Below, one piece after another: positions 58,401 through 64,000 of a stretch of DNA of 64,000 nt. The notes under the pieces are model-generated. The model did not search any database, was not told where the DNA came from, and saw only the letters and a program-made list of their open reading frames with translations. This DNA comes from Chondrosia reniformis (taxonomy: Eukaryota > Porifera > Demospongiae > Chondrillida > Chondrillidae), in NCBI GenBank assembly GCA_947172415.1, contig OX359197.1:992001-1056000 (forward strand), given 5' to 3'. Positions within the stretch are counted from its first letter, which is position 1. Every line of letters starts with the position of its first letter. Position numbers and translations under genes: made by a program.

Positions 58401-61400
58401 CAGATGGCACTGATCTAGTGTCAGTTGGGACTGGTGAGGTAGGTGGTGAAACCGTTGGAGTCACTGTCTCTGATCTGGATACAGATGGCACTGATCTAGT
58501 GTCAGTCGGGACTGGTGAGGTAGGTGGTGACACGGTTGGAGTCACTGTCTCCGATCTGGATACAGATGGCACTGATCTAGTGTCAGGCGGGAGTGGTGAG
58601 GTAGGTGGTGACACTGTTGGAGTCACTGTCTGTGATCTGGATACAGATGGCACTGATCTAGTGTCAGTCGGGAGTGGTGAGGTAGGTGGTGACACTGTTG
58701 GAGTCACTGTCTGTGATCTGGATACAGATGGCACTGATCTAGTGTCAGGCGGGACTGGTGATGTAGGCGGTGACACCGTTGGAGTCACTTTCTCTGATCT
58801 GGTAACAGATGGCACTGATCTAGTGTCAGGCGGGACTGGTGAGGTAGGTGGTGACACTGTTGGAGTCACTGTCTCCGATCTGGATACAGATGGCACTGAT
58901 CTAGTGTCAGGCGGGACTGGTGAAGTAGGTGGTGACACCGTTGGAGTCACTGTCTCTGATCTGGTAACAGATGGCACTGATCTAGTGTCAGGCGGGACTG
59001 GTGAGGTAGGTGGTGACACTGTTGGAGTCACTGTCTCTGATCTGGATACAGATGGCACTGATCTAGTGTCAGGCGGGACTGGTGAGGTAGGTGGTGACAC
59101 TGTTGGAGACACTGTCTCTGATCTGGTAACAGATGGCACTGATCTAGTGTCAGGCTGGACTGGTGAGGTAGGTGGTGACACTGTTGGAGTCACTGTTCCT
59201 GATCTGGATACAGATGGCAGTGATCTAGTGTCAGACGGGACTTGTGAGGTAGGTGGTGACACCGTTGGAGACACTGTCTCTGATCTAGATACAGATGGCA
59301 CTGATCTAGTGTCAGGCGGGACTGATGAGGTTGGCGGTGACACCGTTGGAGTCACTGTCTGTGATCTGGATACAGATGGCACTGATCTAGTGTCAGGTGG
59401 GACTGGTGAGGTAGGTGGTGACACTGTTGGAGTCACTGTCTCTGATCTGGTAATAGATGGCACCGATCTAGTGTCAGGCGGGACTGGTGAGGTAGGTGGT
59501 GACACTGTTGGAGTCACTGTCCCTGATCTGGATACAGATGGCACTGATCTAGTGTCAGGCGGGACTGGTGAGGTAGGCGGTGACACTATTGGAGTCACTG
59601 TCTCAAATATGTCAATAGATGGCACTGATCTAGTGTCAGTTGGGACTGGTGAGGTAGGTGGTGACACTGTTGGAGTCACTGTCTCTGATCTGGTAACAGA
59701 TGGCACTGATCTAGTGTCAGGCGGGACTGGTGAGGTAGGTGGTGAAACCGTTGGAGTCACTGTCTCTGATCTGGAAACAGATGGCACTGATCTAGTGTCA
59801 GGCGGGACTGGTGAGGTAGGCGGTGACACTGTTGGAGTCACTGTCTCCGATCTGGATACAGATGGCACTGATCTAGTGTCAGGCGGGACTGGTGAGGTAG
59901 GCGGTGACACTATTGGAGTCACTCTCTCTGATCTTGATACAGATGGCACTGATCTAGTGTCAGGCTGGACTGGTGAGGTAGGTGGTGACACTGTTGGAGT
60001 CACTGTCTCTGATCTGGATACAGATGGCACTGATCTAGTGTCAGGCGGGACTGGTGATGTAGGTGGTGACACTGTTGGAGTCACTGTCTGTGATCTGGAT
60101 ACAGATGGCACTGATCTAGTGTCAGGCGGGAGTGGTGAGGTAGGTGGTGACACTGTTGGAGTCACTGTCTGTGATCTGGATACAGATGGCACTGATCTAG
60201 TGTCAGTCGGGACTGGTGAGGTAGGTGGTGACACTGTTGGAGTCACTGTCTCTGATCTGGATACAGATGGCACTGATCTAGTGTCAGGCGGGACTGGTGA
60301 TGTAGGTGGTGACACTGTTGGAGTCACTGTCTCTGATCTGGATACAGATGGCACTGATCTAGTGTCAGGCGGGACTGGTGAGGTAGGTGGTGACACTGTT
60401 GGAGTCACTGTCTCTGATTTGGTAACAGATGGCACTGATCTAGTGTCAGGCGTGACTGGTGAGGTAGGTGGTGACACTGTTGGAGTCACTGTCTCTGATC
60501 TGGTAACAGATGGCACTGATCTAGTGTCAGGCGGGACTGGTGAGGTAGGTGGTGACACTGTTGGAGTCACTGTCTCTGATCTGGATACAGATGGCACTGA
60601 TCTAGTGTCAGGAGGTACTGGTGAGGTAGGTGGTGACACTGTTGGAGTCACTGTCTCTGATCTGGTAACAGATGGCACTGATCTAGTGTCAGGCGGGACT
60701 GGTGAGGTAGGTGGTGACACTGTTGGAGTCACTGTCTCTGATCTAGATACAGATGGCACTGATCTAGTGTCAGGAGGGACTGGTGAGGTAGGCGGTGACA
60801 CTGTTGGAGTCACTGTCTCTGATTTGGTAACAGATGGCACTGATCTAGTGTCAGTTGTTGTCATTGTGACTGTGCCTTCACTTGGGGTTGCTGTGATTGT
60901 AGTAATTACTGATGTTGTTGTTAATGGTGTTAGTTCAACCGTAACTAAAGATGTAAAAGAAAAGGAAAACTAAAAATAATATACATAATTTGAATACAGA
61001 CACCTACCATTATCCAAATTCACTACAACCACAAGTGTTTGGTTTTGATTGACAGTCAAGGTAATGGTAGCATTGCCACCTGTGTCACCACCAGTGATAT
61101 TGAAAGTCGTGGATATAGTATTGTTTACCGGTGTGTCAATACGACCAGTTGTGTTGACTGTATATTCATCATCTTGAATAAAAATAAAGGTAAAAATAAA
61201 CAGTATGCCATACATAGTTATAAGAATAACAAAGATGTAAATTAGAAATAAAAATGCAAGTGCTACAAACTAGGTAATGAGAATGAGTCGATCAATTGGT
61301 TTAACTCACCTCTGCTTTTCACAACGATGGAAACAATTGTGACATTATAACTAGTTTCCACTGTGCCATCTCCAATCTTGACAATGATTGTCACATTCCT

Positions 61401-64000
61401 TTCAGTCTTCTTAATATCTGTAACAATCTGAATTGTAGCTTCTATATGATGTAAAAGTGGATTGTGTCACATGCAGTGTGCATGTCATTAAAAAGAACAT
61501 AATATATACACCTAAATGTTATAGTAAAACATGGCAATAAAGCTTACCATCATTGTCTTGAATGAAGACAGTTGTTGTGTTTATTGCTCCATATTCAGTA
61601 TTATTAATATTCTCAATATCCAGGCAGAGTGTGACATACTCTTCGTTTTCTTTGATGGTGTCATCAATGACATAGAGTTGGTTGCAGTAATTTGAAAAAT
61701 CATCATAAAATGTGACCGTTTCTGGCTGCATGTACATGAAATCTTTCATGTCTGGAGAGGGAGAGAAGTTCTTTCGGTAATAGCCAACCATCACTGATTT
61801 CATTATATCACTGAAACTATTTTTGTATACATTGTATGTATATGTAAAAGGCTGTCTGAAAATCAGTTACATCCAAGTATCTACACATAATATATTAACT
61901 GCATCTACAGCACGTACGTATGTCTGAAATCAGCTATATACGTACGTACACCTTACTACCTTAGAGTCAACATCTCATAGGGTATGCCATTTAAATTGCA
62001 TGTTATATACATCTTTGTTTACAAGAACATTATGACTTAATCAGTTGGTCATTGTTTTTATCTTGCTGTATCAAATTTAAAATTTCCATTAACTTTACTT
62101 TTTGTATGTACATATTTCATAGGGGAGCATGTATACATGCACCTTTTTTATATATATAACTCTGAGGTACGTACGTATAAAAAATAAATTCAATTCTTCA
62201 TGTACGTACTTGAATACAATATATAACTTACCCGTAGCAGGTAGAAGATTAGTTGCTGTAGTTGTTTGATCTTCACACAGATAAATTGTGACATTAATTG
62301 GAAAGTCGTGATTGCCCTTCTTTTCAATGCAAATTTTAACAACATCATCGTCTTCTTTCACAAATGTTTCATTTTTTGAAAAACTGAATGTCACAGCTAC
62401 AAAAATGAGTATAGCATCCTTGTTTATTACTGGTATGTTATGTAAGTATCTGTTGTAATAGATACACATAGCATATGTTATATATATTAGGTTAATGTAA
62501 TATAGGTACATAATGTATAGAATTAGTTTTTGTGAAAAGGAGTTACATACAGTTGTACATATACACACACTAGAAACAATCATTACAAATGAAAATATCA
62601 CTTAAGAGGTTACATTTAGTACTTTTAAACACCACTGCAAGAGTCACTTACAGTCATCATCAAATATTGTTATTTCAGATGTCACTTCAGTAGTTGCTAT
62701 TCTGTCACCTTCCACAACGAAGAGTGTAACAAGAAACGTTTCATCTGGCTCAACATAGTTGTCATTTATGATGTCAACACGGACTTCGATGATGTCCATG
62801 TCAGGGGGAACAGTGACTCTGAATGTCACTGCTTCATAATCACTTCCATCTAATAAGACCAATCAGGAAAAGGATGCAGCATAGCTAATTGACCTTTTAC
62901 AGATCAGAAGATTAATTAGGCATCCCTATATAGTGATTATATTGGTTTTTGTTTGAAAGCTATGACTATATAATAATACAGTGCAAGTTACAATATACTA
63001 AGGTAATGTAATATAATATAAATAATTCATATGGCTCCAAGAAAGGACCTAGAAACAGAATGAGCATATTATCATAAAGTTTAGGGTATAAATTTCATTT
63101 TAAATTAAGGGATGTTTCATTTAGGTCTCCGTTTGTTAGAAAACGGAGGACAAAGTGTGCATATAAATGGTCATAGGACTATAATATATATATACAGCAT
63201 ACTGCTATACATACAACCTTACTTTCTGCTTCTCCATCAAAAGTATGAATTTCAACTATAAACTCCGAGGTATGTAAAGGTGGTCGATTGATTTCAAAGT
63301 TTATTTCTATAAATCCATCATCCTCAAAAACAATATAATCTTTGACAAAAATTGTTATGTTTGTAGCATCTATAAAAACAAACAAACAACAACAACAACA
63401 AGTGTAGATATGTAATATAAGATGCTCTTGCCAGAAAATAGCATGTACAGTATATATACTGTAGTATTGTATGTATTGTACATATATACAGTATATCTGT
63501 ACATCTGCATGTATATACCATGTAATGAATAGAGGATAAATGAATGATTTCTGCCTGTATGCATAGATGTATACACTTATACTCACCATCATCAATTATA
63601 ATGATCTCTGTGGTGTTTATAAAAGTAGTAATGTTAGGATCAGGCACGATGCACAGTTTAAATGTCTCCGTATCCTCTGTAACATTGTCGTTGATAATGG
63701 TTGAACGGATGGATTTACAGTCTGTGTTACTATAAGGTTTTAGGGTAACGGTAGTAGGTTTGTAAATGAAGTCTTCTCCAGCTGTGGAAAAGAGACATAA
63801 CATGACATACAAAGCAGATGATATAAAGGAAAGTACGTAAATTGTTAAGTGAAGGTATTATCCATAAGAGAGACTTTATTTCGTATGAGTGCGACACTAA
63901 CCAAAGTTTAAAATTATACAACCAAACGTTTTGACAACTATTCAGCTGTCTTCATCAGTGGTATCATACAGCAAATGAGAGATGGGGGAGATGACTGATG
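37430..64000 (-). CDS. Giant aggregation-factor-like extracellular protein (partial 5' end; 17 exons seen, about 5,220 aa)
   Basis: Exons: 63587-63781, 63223-63369, 62652-62849, 62232-62396, 61548-61751, 61310-61441, 61008-61172, 48909-60944, 48447-48617, 47913-48065, 46970-47170, 46420-46596, 46109-46315, 44892-45557, 39672-40175, 39085-39318, 37430-37536. Calx-beta domains are split over exon pairs: N-halves (e.g. VTFSFSKNETFVKEDDD) and C-halves (GEDF...VTL...INDNVTEDTETF...IIIIDDG). Two beta-rich exons precede the giant repeat exon. Exon 44892-45557 resembles a VWD domain with CGLCGNAAS; the last three exons (RGFNLRPTSHGLLGQFW, GVYKDYITPSL) complete a conserved C-terminal module. Calx-beta plus VWD plus a C-terminal sponge-specific domain is the sponge aggregation-factor layout, so it probably acts as a Ca-dependent, glycosylated cell-adhesion proteoglycan core. 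The start codon and signal peptide lie beyond the window. Confidence 0.8.
38697..38830. repeat. Tandem repeat of about 22 bp
   Basis: About five copies of tacatgcgatcgtacaggct-like units with substitutions, in the last intron of the giant minus-strand gene. Confidence 0.8.
40592..42480 (+). repeat. Duplicated segment of about 260 bp (40592-40850 and 42222-42480)
   Basis: The two copies share gagagcttcaatttcaattc, ctacagttgccttgaaaatag, attgggctatttgtttcaatc and ttgaggtggtacattttc with few differences. The downstream copy is inserted within a hammerhead-like short repeat, whose ends then flank it as a direct repeat of about 40 bp, suggesting transposition or recombination. Confidence 0.75.
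42163..42705 (+). mobile_element. Hammerhead-like short repeat (copy 4), interrupted
   Basis: The 5' part at 42163-42236 has CTGATGA (42170-42176), a stem II GGT/ACC, AGAAA, the palindrome CAGCTG and TC. The sequence is interrupted by the 260-bp duplicated segment and resumes at 42556 with a second partial core and the 3' half (cttgtatcctcatccaaaac, ggtttagtttcctatagg). Confidence 0.62.
47400..47560 (+). mobile_element. Hammerhead-like short repeat (copy 5)
   Basis: CTGATGA lies at 47449-47455, then a weakened stem II (GGG...TCC), AGAAA, CAGCTG, TC and tgacccagtggagc plus a purine run. The 3' half is truncated. It is in an intron of the giant gene, antisense to it. Confidence 0.62.
48215..48400 (-). 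mobile_element. Hammerhead-like short repeat (copy 6), most complete
   Basis: On the minus strand: ttcccaggatca, CTGATGA (48340-48346), stem II GGG/CCC, AGAAA, CAGCAG, TC, tggcttagtgaag, a purine run, cttgtatcctcatccaaagc, ggtttagttccctatagg. It has the same orientation as the giant gene, within its intron between the giant exon's two downstream exons. Confidence 0.68.
49105..60862 (-). repeat. 81-bp coding minisatellite, about 145 copies, in one exon
   Basis: Every unit is 81 bp and encodes 27 residues, with consensus phrases DTRSVPSVSRSETVTP, TVSPPTSPVPP. Variants recur, e.g. SIDIFETVTPIVSPP, VTRSETVTP, SVSRSQTVTP. Ser, Thr and Pro dominate, with regularly spaced Arg, Asp and Glu, as in mucin-type O-glycosylated stalks. 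The only length variant noticed (near 49640) loses 6 bp and so keeps the frame. A higher-order period of 891 bp (11 units) is visible from the diagnostic string gatccggatacagttggc at 51020, 51911 and 53693. Confidence 0.95.
63926..63966 (-). repeat. Degenerate hammerhead-like core
   Basis: The minus strand reads CTGATGA (63952-63958), a 4-bp stem GACA/TGTC with a 10-nt loop, then AAAAC in place of GAAAC. The order and spacing match the other cores in the window; the first G of the GAAA box is lost. Confidence 0.4.

Noticed and set aside
48914..60973. 4,019-codon plus-strand ORF as a gene
   Set aside because: The minus strand carries Calx-beta sequence, phase-1 splice sites and flanking exons; the plus ORF follows from an 81-bp repeat without stops in that frame and has no domain or splice context.

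Overview
The window looks like an intron-rich, AT-rich metazoan genome with short introns, most consistent with a sponge (demosponge). The main reason is a huge minus-strand gene combining Calx-beta half-domains, a von Willebrand type D (VWD)-like module and a Ser/Thr/Pro-rich spacer, an architecture known from sponge aggregation factors. No species can be fixed from sequence alone, and there is no prokaryotic or viral backbone. All gene models are hand-built from splice signals, reading frame and family motifs.

Layout. 0.4-1.8 kb: a small three-exon death-domain gene (-). 3.0-4.3 kb: an intronless BTB-BACK gene (+). 5.8-18.1 kb: a compact three-gene cluster. A membrane-anchored extended-Tudor protein ending in an AMPK-beta-type glycogen-binding module (CBM48) lies on the minus strand. 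Mitochondrial thioredoxin (TXN2, -) follows. A TDRKH/Papi-like gene (+) encodes an N-terminal anchor, two KH domains, an extended Tudor domain and, unexpectedly, a C-terminal CBM48. The two Tudor-CBM48 genes share the same series of intron phases and are inverted paralogs flanking TXN2. TXN2 and the TDRKH-like gene are divergent, with 92 bp between their start codons.

18.1-26.4 kb is nearly gene-free. It holds a doubtful gene fragment near 19.2-19.9 kb and, from 20.7 to 25.4 kb, a composite of diverged tandem repeats bracketed by two GC-rich islands of unknown nature. 26.4-33.35 kb is a transmembrane protein tyrosine phosphatase gene (+) with an intact [10 protein letters not shown] signature but no WPD aspartate. 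33.95-36.7 kb is a complete class I cyclic-nucleotide phosphodiesterase gene, PDE7-like (-).

37.4-64.0 kb is the giant aggregation-factor-like gene (-), whose 5' part lies beyond the window. Every internal exon is a multiple of three and every junction is phase 1. One exon of 12,036 bp encodes about 145 tandem copies of a 27-residue mucin-like repeat, with a higher-order period of 891 bp (11 units).

Interspersed elements include a short family whose copies carry hammerhead-ribozyme-like cores (CTGATGA, stem II, GAAA, palindromic stem III), foldback elements with similar cores, a TIR-bearing MITE, and complementary polypurine and polypyrimidine tracts flanking two exons of the TDRKH-like gene.
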